This document shows, in pieces, positions 26,191-39,663 of a stretch of DNA of 64,000 bases (positions are counted from its first letter, which is position 1; every line of letters starts with the position of its first letter). The DNA lies in NCBI GenBank assembly GCA_025642075.2, contig JAODUO010000111.1, positions 458,501 through 522,500 on the forward strand, given 5' to 3'. Both the position numbers and the translations under genes were made by a program. The stretch is from Ridgeia piscesae. Its lineage: Eukaryota; Annelida; Polychaeta; Sabellida; Siboglinidae. The notes below the pieces were generated by a model that saw only the letters and a list, made by a program, of their open reading frames with translations, had not been told where the DNA came from and searched no databases.

Positions 26191-26820
26191 TGTGCTTCTG
26201 CGAAAGGTGATGTCGATTTATGCAGATCGCACGTAGATCCTAATGCAGCGTGATGTTTATCCTGGGGTAACCCGACTAGGGCGTCGTGTAGTGGTATTGT
26301 TCCGAATTCGCTGTCAGTGTTTGCCTGTGCCACGGGAATTACTTCCATCATTCGTTATCGTGTTCACCGGTAGATATCGACATACGTTTCTAACCTAGAC
26401 TATTCCTACATTAAAACAACAGTATATGCCTATATTTTTCAACACTGTATAATATGACGCAACATAATATAATAAGGGAACTTATTTTGCTCATAATTCT
26501 TTCGAAAAAAGCTGACAGTCGTATAAAAACAATCAATCACAAAATCTATAAGCAACATTTAAGTTGTCAACAAATGGATGAATAGGCCTATGAGTTATTG
26601 TAGATAAGCAAGGTTATACAGTTTTCTTTGTCGGCGAATTATATAATATTTAGTACTGATTGGATACTAAGAGAGGGCATAGATATTCTGAAGAGTTAGG
26701 AAAAGCCCCATACATCATCCACACATCACAGGCGGCAAAGTTGTATTATGTGTGCAAGGTAATTGAGCACGACCTAAACAGATGCGCTCACATACATAAA
26801 CGCTAATTAGACCTAACAAG
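26191..26820. other. Spacer, no gene seen
   Basis: The CpG-rich left part is open on minus (26091-26351) and overlaps the promoter-like patch. The right part is AT-rich. Nothing is recognised. Confidence 0.4.
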
Positions 26821-27144
26821 AGCGAGCGGACGCCCGCCCGCTCGCCCGCTCGCCCGCACGCCCGCCCGCCCGCCCGCCCGCACGCACGCACGCCCGCACG
26901 CACGCACGCACGCACGCACACACACGCACGTACGCACACACACACACACCACGCACGCACGACGCACACACGCACACAGCACACACGCACACACGCACAC
27001 GCACGCACGCACGACGCACACACACACACTCGCGCTAACGCTAACGCTAACGCTAACGCACACGCACACGCACACGCACACGCACACGCACACGCACACG
27101 CACACGCACACGCACACGCACACGCACACGCACACGCACACGCA
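26821..27144. repeat. Complex CG-rich microsatellite (CGCC, CGCA, CACACG)n
   Basis: Successive blocks are CGCC-type, CGCA-type, mixed CA, a short (CTAACG)4 at about 27033-27056, and (CACACG) repeats at 27057-27142. Alternating purine-pyrimidine sequence throughout, so Z-DNA-prone. Confidence 0.95.
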
Positions 27145-27189
27145 ACCACTACAACCACAACATACTTCCAACTACATCCCTCTTTTCTA

Positions 27190-27680
27190 AATTATTGGAA
27201 GCTTTGGAGACTAGCAATATTGCGGGCTCAGCTCTCCTCCCGCCGTCCACCACCCGGTGCCAGCGGTACCCTGCATCTGCAGCTGCCATCCCGGTAAATA
27301 CAATCTGCTCACGCCAGACGACAACGATCCATCGCCTGGCAACGACTCCCCTAACGTTGGCGACAGTCTGTCGTGGATATCTACGCGTGTCATCTCTATC
27401 TGCCAACATCAGAGACAAGAACGCCGCGGTCTGGTTTTGTTTCCGCGTCGACTGTTGACAATGGAGCCGGTGGGTGACTTCCGTACATTTGTTTCTGCTC
27501 GGCGATGTCGTCGCGCTCTCTTTGTTTCGTCGGACATGAGACATATCAGACGGTGTTTGACGGGGCTTATCCTCCTCTCCCGGTAACAGATCCCCTGTAA
27601 TTAGGTGGGCGGGACGTTTCGTTCAAAGCGGCTTCGTAGAGACGGCAGCGACGGTTTACGCGAAGGAGACTTGTCGGTCG
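27190..27680 (+). other. CpG-rich patch with a GC box and an unrecognised frame
   Basis: A CpG-dense stretch. An open plus frame at 27257-27586 contains an internal ATG at about 27462 (MEPVGDFRTFVSARRC), ending just after CTCTCCCGGTAACAG, a possible donor. GGTGGGCGGGAC near 27605 resembles a GC box. No family is recognised, so I call this promoter-like or a weak first-exon candidate rather than a gene. Confidence 0.25.
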
Positions 27681-27811
27681 GTCAAGCCTCATCGAGTACG
27701 CGAGGACGGCTGACATTTTGAATAGAGTAACCTACAGCGTTAACAGTGTCATTTGCTATATCGTGAATGGGAAAAATATGGGTGATGTATAAAAAGTGTA
27801 AATTTATATTG

Positions 27812-28329
<518 letters not shown>

Positions 28330-28870
28330 GCCAGTCTGACAGTACCTCCTCCCGCTGCCAATGTCCGCTTGCCTCTGTCTAGATTCATTATCGTCCTTTG
28401 CCCGTTGGTTTCTCATCTACCAATTTTAATTGATCAGTGGCGCATTTAGGAGAGCATCGGGCCATGACCTTCATTTGCTTTAGAAATAGACTTTTTTTAA
28501 ATAACGCATTGCCCCACTACATGGTATACTCAGTAAGCACGCTTTCACACGGTCGTACTCCACCTCCTCAACGGTGCTGCTTCACAAACTGGACCTGGTT
28601 GCACGAATGCTCATTCGGAGGCGTTTTACGAAGATGCACAACTCCAGACAGTCGCGGAAAACACGGGGAATAATAATGTATGCGTAAATATAAGCAAATT
28701 CCCTACATAAATGTCGTATCGTACGCGTGGCGTGTTCTAATTACCCTGCATGTTCTAATCACCCTGTGTGTTCTAATCACCCTGTATGTTCTAATCAATC
28801 CACGTCGTCCGTCTTCTTTAGGTCTGACATAAAAAGCTCAGGGTCTCTTGTTTCAACATTTATGTGAGTC
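28330..28870. other. Short unique spacer with an 18-bp tandem
   Basis: No gene is seen. At about 28732-28797 four imperfect copies of an 18-bp unit with TGTTCTAATCACCCTG occur in tandem. Confidence 0.55.
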
Positions 28871-29766
28871 CTCCCTGCCTCACTGCCTCACAGCCTCACT
28901 GCCTCACTGCCTCACTGTATCCCTGCCTCACTGCCTCACTGTATCCCTGCCTCACTGCCTCGCTGCCTCCCTGCCTCACTGCCTCACTGTATCCCTGCCT
29001 CACTGCCTTACTGCCTCACTGTATCACTGCCTCCCTGCCTCACTGCCTCACTGCCTCCCTGCCTCACTGCCTCACTGTATCCCTGCCTCACTACCTCACT
29101 GCCTCACTGTATCCCTGCCTCACTGCCTCCCTGCCTCCCTGCCTCCCTGCCTCCCTGCCTCCCTGCCTCCCTGCCTCCCTGCCTCCTGCCTCCCTGCCTC
29201 CCTGCCTCCCTGCCTCCCTGCCTCCCTGTATCCCTGCCTCACTGCCTCACTGCCTCCTGCCTCCCTGCCTCCCTGCCTCCCTGCCTCCCTGCCTCCCTGC
29301 CTCCCTGCCTCCCTGCCTCCCTGCCTCCCTGCCTCCCTGCCTCCCTGCCTCCCTGCCTCACTGTATCCCTGCCTCACTGCCTCACTGCCTCCTGCCTCCC
29401 TGCCTCCCTGCCTCCCTGCCTCCCTGCCTCACTGCCTCCCTGCCTCACTGTATCCCTGCCTCACTGCCTCACTGTCTCCCTGCCTCACCGTATCCCTGCC
29501 TCACTGCCTCACTACCTCACTGTCTCCCTGCCTCACTGTATCACTGCCTCACTGTCTCGCTGCCTCACTGTATCCCTGCCTCACTGTATCCCTGCCTCAC
29601 TGCCTCACTGTATCCCTGCCTCACTGCCTCACTGTATCCCTGCCTCACTGTCTCGCTGCCTCACTGTATCCCTGCCTCCTTGCCTCACTGCCTCACTGCC
29701 TCACTGTCTGTCTGCCTCACTGCCTCACTGTCTGTCTGCTTCACTGCCTCATTGTCTGTCTGCCTG
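28871..29766. repeat. 8-bp tandem repeat (CTGCCTCC/CTGCCTCA)
   Basis: An array of about 900 bp of 8-bp units, with CTGCCTCC, CTGCCTCA and CTGTATCC variants forming larger patterns. A uniform CTGCCTCC core occupies about 29120-29440. Open Ser/Leu/Pro frames through it are repeat artefacts. Plus-strand pyrimidine bias is strong. Confidence 0.96.
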
Positions 29767-30570
29767 GCGTGTCAGCCCCAGACATTGTCAGTGTGCTCGT
29801 GACGTGACAACACGTATCGAGTCTACCTGCTCTATACAGTACCGAGCACGGCTTCATCACAACTATAATTATTTCTCTATTAACGAAAGAACAACAGTGA
29901 TTTCCCATCCCTCTCCATGGCACTACTACAGGAATTTACCCCATTTATCTCCCTTCCCCATCCCTCCCCTGGGTGTAGACCCGCCGTGTTCCGGCGAAGA
30001 AGACACGCAACTACCGCCGGGTGATTTGTAATTATAACAGTGATGGCTGCGGCAATGATGATGAGATTAAAAGTATAATAATTACGTCGTGTCATCGTCC
30101 GCTAACGATCTTACACAGAAGTCGTTGCACAGGTCTATTCGTGCATAATAACACTTACTCGTTCAGTACAAAACAACCAGATCCTTCACTGAATGGTCAA
30201 CATATTCCAGAAACTAACTGCTATCTTAGAAACCACTACGTCGTGTATTATAAATTCTGCGCAGAACTGGTACCAGCGACGGTTGAAGTTGTCAGATTAA
30301 GTGCCGTAGTCGTCGATATATTAATGCTGTACGGACAGCAACTGCACTACGCGTGCGTATAACAGGTACACGTATGTTTCGGGTGAAAACAATGACAATA
30401 TTTACTCACTCATTGTGGAGACGAACCCTTACATTTCCACAGCAGGGCTAATTGCAATAAGGATGTAAATATTATAATATAATGTAAAAAGTACAACCAG
30501 GGAATAATTTGATGTAACGAATTTTATATGAGATGTTATATTCCCGATATGAAACGTAAATCAAGGCAGA
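29767..30570. other. CpG-containing unique sequence, no gene recognised
   Basis: About 17 CpGs in 30001-30300. A plus frame at 30021-30362 (113 codons) has no motif I can name. Confidence 0.4.
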
Positions 30571-30573
30571 ACA

Positions 30574-30634
<61 letters not shown>

Positions 30635-30652
30635 GCACGCACGCACGCAGCA

Positions 30653-30715
<63 letters not shown>
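30571..30715. repeat. (ACGC)n then (AC)n microsatellite
   Basis: Tetranucleotide ACGC repeats with one slip pass directly into (AC)n. Confidence 0.97.
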
Positions 30716-30718
<3 letters not shown>

Positions 30719-33261
30719 AATCAATATATCTTTTTTTACATGTTAACAGTTATTTGCTGAAACAAGTAACAGGATAATCAAACCCGTGGAAACATGTGCT
30801 TCTGATTTCACGGCCCAGTCGTTCTCGAACTAAGGACGCGGCCTGTAGGCGCCTGGCACGAAATCTGCGCTCACTCCATCATTTCGTAGCGCAGAAATCC
30901 GTTCGTTTTGAAAAAAGTCACGATTATTTTGGGGAACGTTCGCCTGCACCATGAGAACGTGTGAATATTGTGTCTAACTGCCAACAGTACGCACTAAATT
31001 GTTGTCGTTCTCAATAAAACTCGTTCTCGATCAAACGGAAACGTGGGAAAGCGTCATTGGACACAGGAAGGCGTCGCTACAAGGTTTACGTGTATTTATT
31101 GCATTCTCATATGGTCGAACCCTTCCTGGTAACAAGTAGGTCTAAATAAACACTGAAGTTCATATTCCAGTGACCCGAAACACGTGACCTTTTGTGAAAA
31201 CCACCAACTGTGGTTGACACTGTGTTAATAATAATAATAGTGTATTATTTCAAACACAAACGTCCATATACGTAGAAGTAAAAATATGATTTTGAAACAT
31301 TAATCTATGTGTTAATGAATAGCTTATCGTGTTTACGTAATTTAACGTGAACATTTCTCTAACTTATTTGGCACAGTCCACGAGGCATAGAAACACCTGT
31401 TGTCGATTAAGCACTTTATTTACTTACTTATAACATCCTCCACTAGAGCAGACAACGTGTCCCTGGTACTGGAAGAACAGGAAGTGGAAGAAGAAGAGAA
31501 GGACGAGAAAAAGGAATAGATGATGAAAAAGAAGAGGAGGAAGAAGAAGATGAAGACAACAAGAAGAAGAAGACAAGGAGGAGAGTGAGAAGCAGTAAAC
31601 AGTAACCAAGGAGAAGAAGATGGAGAAGAATTAGGAGAAGAGGACGTGAAAGAAGAAGACGATGAGAAGAAGATGGTTAAGAGTGGATGCAACGCCCAAC
31701 GTTATCGACAAACCAGCGCCTATTACGTCATGTAAAACAGCGCGTTGACCGAGTTCCGGTTAATAGTGACGTCATGATTACCGCCTTTTAACGTCACAAC
31801 TACGTCACTGACACCGAGGACGCCGTAGGTGGCGAGGATTCCGGAGGGGAAGAGGCGCTTTGATCCCGTCTGGTATGTCTTGTGATAATACTCTATATTA
31901 TGGTATCGAATGCGCACTACATAGTGGACAAGTGCGTCAACGTTGGAATCAATCAGACGACTGGAATAAATAGTTAGTGTGACTCTCATTACTCATTAAG
32001 TTTAAGGTAATTATTATTTATTGTTGGGGTTAGGGGCAGCTAAGGTTGGACAAGTAACAGAGAAAATTAGTGGTTAGGATTTGGCTTCCAATAATTCAAT
32101 AATTGCGCTGTCAACCGCGTTCTCTCCGGCAATGTTACTTAATCACCATAGCAACTATTATTATACCTTGATGTTTGTGCATACGTGCGTGCGTGCGTGC
32201 GTGTGTGTGTGTGTGTGAGCCCGCGCTCGCGCGCGTTTGTGTGAGCCTTTGCTTGCGTGCGTGCCTGCAAGTGCATATGCATGTATGTTGATAACTGTCA
32301 CGACCAAGACTATATTTCAATAATTTCCTCGTCTTTAGTCCGCTTCAGATGTTTGATCTGGAGTCTTCTTCTGCCACAGACCTGTCTACAGCGTGGCGAC
32401 TTTACATTATGAACCTGTTCGCAAAGCTTCTGCGTCCGTGTCATTTACTCAGAGGATAGCTGCGCATAATCATAACCGGACGTTCACTCATAGACCCTTT
32501 GTTTCTGTTCACCAAAAATACACAGAAAATATTTGGTGAAACACAACATTCGTATTACATTCATTCTTTGGCACTGCTCTAAAGATAAGTAACTTGATTT
32601 ATTCGTCAAGATAACATATGGCATAGTTCAAAAACAAAGGCAACACATAATGAGATGGCTACAATAAAAGTGTAAATGTATCCCACTGGTAATGTAGACA
32701 TATCCCGTGACCGATGTCCATGCAACGTACACATCACATCAACTTCATTCTTTGTAGATCATGCCCGATTTATGTTTGTGGATTTACTATCGACACAAAT
32801 AACTGACGTAATGAAATGCAATTTTAAAGGAATTGTGTTGGATTTAATTTACGGTACATTCCACCGTACAGCTTTCGCAAATAGGTCGTTTTTGACACTT
32901 ATCACAACCGGAAACACCAATAGGTTCTAAGTAAGCCACCCAAACCCATTAGTGTCACGTGAAGCACTGTTCCCTGGTGGTAATAACAATACTTTCCTCC
33001 ACGCTGCCACTTATCCAATCCAGCAACCAAACAGAATCCATTATCGGGCCCGTTCTTTTGAGCCCACTTCTGTGACGAGGGCGGAGCTAGAAGGTTTATC
33101 TACCGTAAACCATCAGTGTACTAATTGGGGCAATACTTATGCTCAGTCGCCGTCTTTATCGTCGCTAGCATCTTACACCAATTTGTCTGAAGCGCGCTCT
33201 AGTCTTGTGACTGTCTTCCGCTGAAACCCTTGCCTCTGTCGATTTCACGTCGTGTGCATGA
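30716..33261. other. CpG-rich intergenic-looking sequence
   Basis: No gene is recognised. 31465-31677 is a purine-rich (GAA/GGA) tract whose complement gives Ser/Phe-rich frames. The minus frame 31723-31989 (88 codons) and the plus frame 32952-33224 (90 codons) are open but unrecognised. A short TGCG/TG run lies at 32185-32240. Confidence 0.4.
31723..31809. promoter_or_regulatory. Cluster of CRE/ATF-type sites
   Basis: TTACGTCA (31723-31730), a perfect TGACGTCA (31767-31774), AACGTCAC (about 31791) and ACGTCACTG (about 31802) fall within 87 bp. This is a dense group of CREB/ATF-like cores next to the purine tract. Function is inferred only from the motif cluster. Confidence 0.3.
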
Positions 33262-33345
33262 TTGTGACATCTTGAAGTGGTTAGAACATCCGCCCTGCAA
33301 GCCGGAGCCTTTAGGTCAGTACCCGAACTGGCAGGTATAATTTTA
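33262..33345 (+). mobile_element. Degenerate tRNA-derived SINE head
   Basis: GAAGTGGTTAGAACATCCG resembles a tRNA D-arm/A-box region. It is followed by an anticodon-loop-like CTGCAAG (GCA, Cys-like) and, about 15 bp on, GGTCAGTACCCGAAC, a degenerate B-box. Spacing fits a tRNA-derived SINE head. No intact cloverleaf forms, so I do not call a tRNA gene. Confidence 0.4.
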
Positions 33346-33678
33346 TTTGGGGTAAAAACCTGGCTCTCAACATTGGGGAGTGTGTATCTCTCGTGACCTG
33401 GAGATCACGTTTATATCGGCCCCGTCTCAATTTGGGACACAAAAGAACCAATGGGGGCGATAAGCATCTCGTAATATCACAGAGACATTGTAACCACTAA
33501 CCACGATATGTGCAGTTGATTAAACACTGTCCGGTGCTGGAAACAATTGGTACCGAAAGAAAGACGAATTAAAAGTTTTCAGCGATATCACGTCCATAAC
33601 ATCATCGTCGGTTACAGCAGTAGCACGGGCCGCTCCCCTGCGAGTCGATCGTTCATTTAGTCGCTACAACGGTGTCTT

Positions 33679-33998
33679 CCCGTTATAGCTACTTCCCGTT
33701 ATAGCTACTTACCGTTATAGCTACGTTTTATTCCCGTTATAGCTAGTAATTAAGTTTGACAGTTGAAGTAGTCCCGTTATAGCTACTTTTCTATTTCTCC
33801 ATTTTACAATGTAACAAGATAAGGGAGCATTAACTATTTCATCTCCATCCAGCTGATGTCCATGAGGGGTGGACGGCTTTGATATAAGGAATTTCAACAA
33901 AGTCAAGTGATAATTTTTAACGAATACTTTGTGGAGACATGGCTTGATGATGATGATTAAAAAATCACCATGGACATGTGGAATGTCTATGTATATAA

Positions 33999-34066
<68 letters not shown>

Positions 34067-34702
34067 CACACACATACATACTATTTTATGTTAACACTAA
34101 ACATTTGGACCAGTTCAAGCATTCTCTGTCATATTTAAGCGAAACAATGGCTTGGATCGTGAGTGGGCTTGACCTAAAAATTAGTGGGATGCATAGACTC
34201 ATGATCATAAACCGACACAACAAATTTCATAAAAATCGAAGACGGTCATGTAAATTTCACTGTTTTTTTTATTGATTTGACATGAAATGCCCCTACACAG
34301 AAACTGACAAATGAACAAATAACCATGTTGATGGAATTCCAAGTTTGCGAAAGTGGTGAGGAAACCTTTTTTTATAAATGCAATTCTGTACTCAATGCAA
34401 TTAACGTAGTTGTCTTTTGAAAAAAAATATTTTGCACAAGTGTTTTATGATATATTTTCCATTTCAAATAACTGACATTCTTATAACTTTTAAAATGTGC
34501 TCTTCAATAATGCATTCCATGTAGGAATCTTACAGTAATCTAAAATAGTTAATGCTCTTTCTTGCTGTCCCCTCCTGAATTATGTAATTAAACAAGTAGC
34601 TATAACGGGACTAGTTTGCCTTTCAAACTTAACGAGTAGCTATAACGGGAAAAAAGTTTAGCTATAACGGGAAGTAGCTATAACGGGAAGTAGCTATAAC
34701 GG
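33679..34702. mobile_element. Non-autonomous TIR element with iterated terminal motif
   Basis: The left end (33679-33786) and the inverted right end (34596-34702) align over about 107 bp. Each contains five copies of CCCGTTATAGCTACTT. Left copies start at 33679, 33695, 33711, 33733 and 33773; right inverted copies start at 34690, 34674, 34659, 34636 and 34596. The spacing is mirrored almost exactly (16, 16 or 15, 22 or 23, 40 bp). The about 810-bp interior has no transposase-like frame and includes a (TA)n at 33998-34064. It resembles a MITE or foldback-type DNA element. I see no clear target-site duplication, so exact ends may shift by one or two bases. The superfamily is unknown. Confidence 0.8.
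33998..34064. repeat. (TA)n inside the TIR element
   Basis: A pure TA run of about 65 bp within the interior of the element at 33679-34702, followed by a short CA/TACA tail. Confidence 0.95.
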
Positions 34703-35574
34703 ACCTAGACCGCTTCAACATCAATGGTTTCACACTTCAGTTTGTGTATGTGTGTGTGATCCAGACTCACGTATTCAGCATTAATGTAAAAACCCTTGCA
34801 ACGAGCCGAGAGTTGCCACCATAAACATGTTAGTCCCTGCAATACGAACTGCTGACAGCTGTAATCAGGTTTTGTTTCTTGTAGCTTATTACCGGGAGGT
34901 TTGTGGGAAATGAATTCCGTACGAGGGGCCACCAGTGTACTGTAACTAAGACCAGGTGGTTCATCGCCGGGCTCACGATTGATCCGGTTAAGACATGTTC
35001 CTAGCCAACTAGGTTGACATGAGGTCTGATGTGTATTTAACTCGATAAACCTGGGGACCATTTCACTAACGTAGTTAAAAGCTGTTAAACTCGATTTTGC
35101 ATTTTAAAATCAAGTTTGATCCTTAACAATAATCTTGAATACCTAAACAAAATTCAACATCATGACGCATGAACATTGTCACTGGTATCATGAAAATAGT
35201 GTCGAGTGTAATATGGCAATTGATATTTGTATTTTGAAGAAAAAAATCACTTAATTTAACAAAACAATTTTCCTGAAGAGTTCTTTGTCTTACTGGAGCG
35301 GCCCCCAGATCACAAACAGGAGGGCGAATCCTTAACAACCGTGGAGAGACAAATTCAGATACATAACAAGTTTGAGCTTTAAAAAAATTACTACCTCTAA
35401 TATAGACATCTACTTTCATGCTGTAAAAGGTTTGTTGAGGATAAGAACTTGTCATTTCTGCCTGGCTAGGATTTCGGCATTTGGACTTGTAGATTATAAC
35501 ATCTAGTGTTAAACGAAATATACTTACAGCATATGATTGTGACATGGGTTAACCAAGACTAAGTCAGTTAACAC
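34703..35574. other. Unique sequence with two unrecognised minus frames
   Basis: The minus frames 34705-35061 (118 codons) and 35123-35545 (140 codons) are the longest non-repeat frames nearby. Neither has a domain, signal peptide or splice context I can defend. Confidence 0.35.
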
Positions 35575-35696
35575 ATATACATACGAACGTTCGTACACGC
35601 ATACGTACATTCGTACGCACGTACGTACGTGCGTGCGTGCGTTCATAATACATACATACATATATACATACATACATACATCCATACGTACATACA

Positions 35697-35727
<31 letters not shown>

Positions 35728-35732
35728 ATACA

Positions 35733-35787
<55 letters not shown>

Positions 35788-35792
35788 ATATA
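35575..35792. repeat. Tetranucleotide microsatellites (CGTA, ATAC, AAAT)n
   Basis: CGTA/ACGT-type repeats (35580-35640) pass into (ATAC)n and then (AAAT)n at 35697-35790. Confidence 0.95.
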
Positions 35793-36132
35793 AAATATAA
35801 ATACACAGAAAACATGCATTTTAAAGAGTTGATCACTATGCACAGGACAGACAAAAATCAACGGAAAGAACAAGATGTACACTGCATATAACATATTTTT
35901 GACAGGTACGTTTCGAGTCGATCCCTTATATACCTATAATGATAAAGTAAAACGATTAAGCGATAATCGTAATGCCTCCCAATCACGTCGTCAGCTGGCC
36001 CCTAAATTACCCATCGAACGCCGAGGAGCAGTGGAGCGGAACTACGCGAAAATGCGCTATCGCAGCCTCCCTTAGAAGTTCTAACTACTTTCAGGCACAT
36101 TCTTTGAACATTTCGACCGCAGGACGGACAAC

Positions 36133-36174
36133 ATGGCGTCCACGAGAGGGTGTGGCGTAATGTGTCTGTCCTCT
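36133..36174 (+). CDS. Candidate first coding exon (MASTRGCGVMCLSS)
   Basis: ACAACATGGCGTCC gives a favourable start context. Fourteen codons (MASTRGCGVMCLSS) then run in phase 0 into TCT followed by GTAAGA, a reasonable donor. The surroundings (35940-36180) are CpG-rich, with a CCAAT motif upstream near 35977, as expected of a housekeeping promoter. No second exon was identified and the peptide is too short to assign. This may be chance. Confidence 0.22.
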
Positions 36175-37260
36175 GTAAGAGTTGTCCTTTCTTGAAGGGC
36201 CTCATCAAGATCTCAGTTGTACTCCAGAAACGGAGCATTCCCGCCGACAGTATAATTTAGAGAAGCGGGTTCATTTGGATGTTTTTCATGAGTGTCTAGG
36301 CGACTGCGGTTTGAGTAACTGATAAGCCGCCTTTGTTGGTGATGGTAAAGGTGAAGGTGAGAAGGTTTTGTCGACCCTTGATGGTGAGTGAAAGGTTTTT
36401 TGTAGTCCCAAGGAAACTGCAATTGGCAGTTTCCATGGAGTGTCAACGGCGTTGCAATTGGAGCTTTTTTGAGTTCTCAAAAGGTGCAATTGAATGTTCT
36501 GGGTGTATCAGACCCCCCAATATTTACCATGTTCTGGAGCCAATGATACTCTTATTTAGTCAGATTAACACGTCCGTATTGCAATTACAAAATAAATAAT
36601 CCAATTAAATTTTATACAGTCAACTGCACGCTATCACAGCTCTCACAGCTACCATATCTTACACAGTCAATTGTGTTGACCCGGTACCACACCTCTCCTT
36701 TATTCCCCTTTCAAGCGTAAATCAGTCTCTGGAAAGACAATTTAACCCCAACGGGAATCTAATCTGTAACACGTGTTGGAAGCTGTCCATTTGGGATGAC
36801 AGCCCATTCAACATGCGCATGAATACAGTAACAGGTGTTGATAAAATATGCGCAATATCTGCCCCAGCGGGGTTAATACCCAACAAGGAAGGGTTGTTAC
36901 GTCATGTTAGATTAAATAAAATCAATTTACGAAAGCACGCGAGGCGCATTACGCATCAGTTTACTGATTATCTGAGTGTCACTTTTGCCGTCGCTGTATT
37001 CCCGTGGCGTTTTCTCTAGATACCATTATTATTAGGTTTTCACGCTATCAGCACGTATGTATGTATGGTACATACCAAGTTGCACATGGATATGTCGGAA
37101 TCGGTTGCGTAACTCACTCTCTCGTCACTTTCCCTTTCGTTTTCTGTCGGCCATACTCATCAAATATTCCCCACGGCCAATTGCATATCCTACAGTTTAC
37201 TGGGGAAATTCCAGCTACTCGATTCCCAGAATGTTCACACGATGGCGAACCTTGCTTTCG
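36175..37260. other. Unique sequence, no gene seen
   Basis: Several short open frames, none recognised. A perfect 9-bp hairpin (GGAAACTGC, loop AATTG, GCAGTTTCC) lies at 36412-36434, and TGCAATTG-type octamers recur between 36418 and 36490. Confidence 0.4.
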
Positions 37261-37261
37261 T

Positions 37262-37355
37262 GTTGTATGTGCGTGCGTGTGTGCGTGCGTGCGTGCGTGT
37301 GTGCGTGCGTGTGTGCGTGCGTGTGTGCGTGCGTGTGTGCGTGCGTGTGTGCGTG
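37262..37355. repeat. (TGCG)n/(TGTG) microsatellite
   Basis: Alternating GTGC and GTGT tetranucleotides in a 12-bp higher pattern (GTGCGTGCGTGT). Confidence 0.95.
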
Positions 37356-38150
<795 letters not shown>

Positions 38151-38220
38151 CCTTCTTCTCTCTCTTCCCCACTCTCTCTCTCTTACTTTCGCTTTCTCCT
38201 ACCTCTCTATCACTCACTCA

Positions 38221-38455
<235 letters not shown>

Positions 38456-39329
38456 ACTCACTATTATCTATCTATCTCCGTCTCTCTCCCCTCTCTCTCA
38501 CCCTTTATTCTCCTGCTTCTGGGATCACATTGACCCGTGCATCTTGAAGTGGGCAATCAACGGGTTAACCCGCAAACCTGTCACTGCTTCCCCCACTCGA
38601 ACGACACTTTTGCCCTTTTCGGCGTCAATGCATCCACTTATTTGCATAACGGTCGCCAATGACGTCACGTGACAGATCGACATGACACCTTGTTCAGATA
38701 ACGTCACCACTACAGCGAGGGTGTTGCGACGTAATTGAAATCGCCCTGTCATGGGGCAACTGTTATCACCCCTCACTCAAACATACCTTTGTGTCGCATC
38801 GCTGAAGTGTGCGTTGTAATCGGGCAGGACGCTGCAGAGTTGGACCAGATGGTGGATGGCAGAGGCAATGTAACGTTACGTCACAACATGGTATCGTTTA
38901 ATGTGGATGACTTCCCATAGGGATTGGATCCCTTGGGGTATCCTTTCCCTCGTTCAATCCCAAACCTGGTGGAGTTGGCGCAATGTTTAAGAGTCGCCAA
39001 GTCAATTCAAAATGGAAATTCTCTAGATAAGACCACGCTCTGGGTTCAATATTGACGATAGGTAGAGACATATATAAAACGTACTACAGTATCCACTGAA
39101 CACATACACAACCAATACTTACAATCTAAGTGGCGATAGTTTCGTAGACACGTACACTCGCACATCGCACGCGCGTATGTCTACTCTGAACTACCCGGGT
39201 GAGAGACAGAGTGAATGCCACACGTACACCTGCCATTGTTTTAGGGAGTCGTGATTCTGACCCGTTCTGTGATATCTCATTGTCTTATTGCGGCGGATGT
39301 ATACGAGTCGCATCCAACGTCATACACGC
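38456..39329. other. Unique CpG-containing sequence
   Basis: Short frames at 38525-38776 (-) and 38735-38920 (+) are unrecognised. The notable part is the motif cluster at 38640-38673. Confidence 0.4.
38640..38673. promoter_or_regulatory. Octamer, CCAAT and overlapping CRE/E-box cluster
   Basis: ATTTGCAT (38640-38647, perfect POU octamer), GCCAAT (38655-38660) and TGACGTCACGTGAC (38660-38673, a palindromic CRE fused to a CACGTG E-box) lie within 34 bp. Further TAACGTCACC and GCGACGTAAT half-sites follow within 70 bp. The compact arrangement of four known binding-site types suggests a promoter or enhancer; orientation and target gene are unknown. Confidence 0.4.
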
Positions 39330-39630
39330 AACCATAGTGACATACACACGGGCACACGCACGCATGCACGCACGCACGCACGCATACGCACGCGCGCTCA
39401 CATAAACACACCCATATACAAACACAAACGCACACAAACGCAATAACTCACGCATACGCACGCACACGCAGGCACACATGCACGCACATATGCACGCACG
39501 CACGCCGCAAGCACGCACGCACGCACACACGCACGCACGCACGCACGCACGCACACACACAGACACATACGCACACGCACACGCACACGCACACGCACAC
39601 GCACACACGCACGCACACACACACACACAA
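39330..39630. repeat. (CGCA)n and (CACACG)n compound microsatellite
   Basis: CGCA tetranucleotides with interruptions, passing into CACACG hexamers at about 39568-39605 and a short (CA)n. It ends 34 bp before the ATG of the exon candidate at 39664. Confidence 0.95.
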
Positions 39631-39663
39631 ACCGATTACTCTAGAAGAATTATATTAGAGAAC

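Noticed and set aside
27033..27056. Interstitial telomere repeat (CTAACG)4
   Set aside because: It does not match TTAGGG or other standard telomere units and has only four copies inside a CG-rich microsatellite.
33262..33345. Functional tRNA-Cys gene
   Set aside because: The B-box is degenerate and no proper acceptor stem or cloverleaf could be drawn; a SINE head is more likely.
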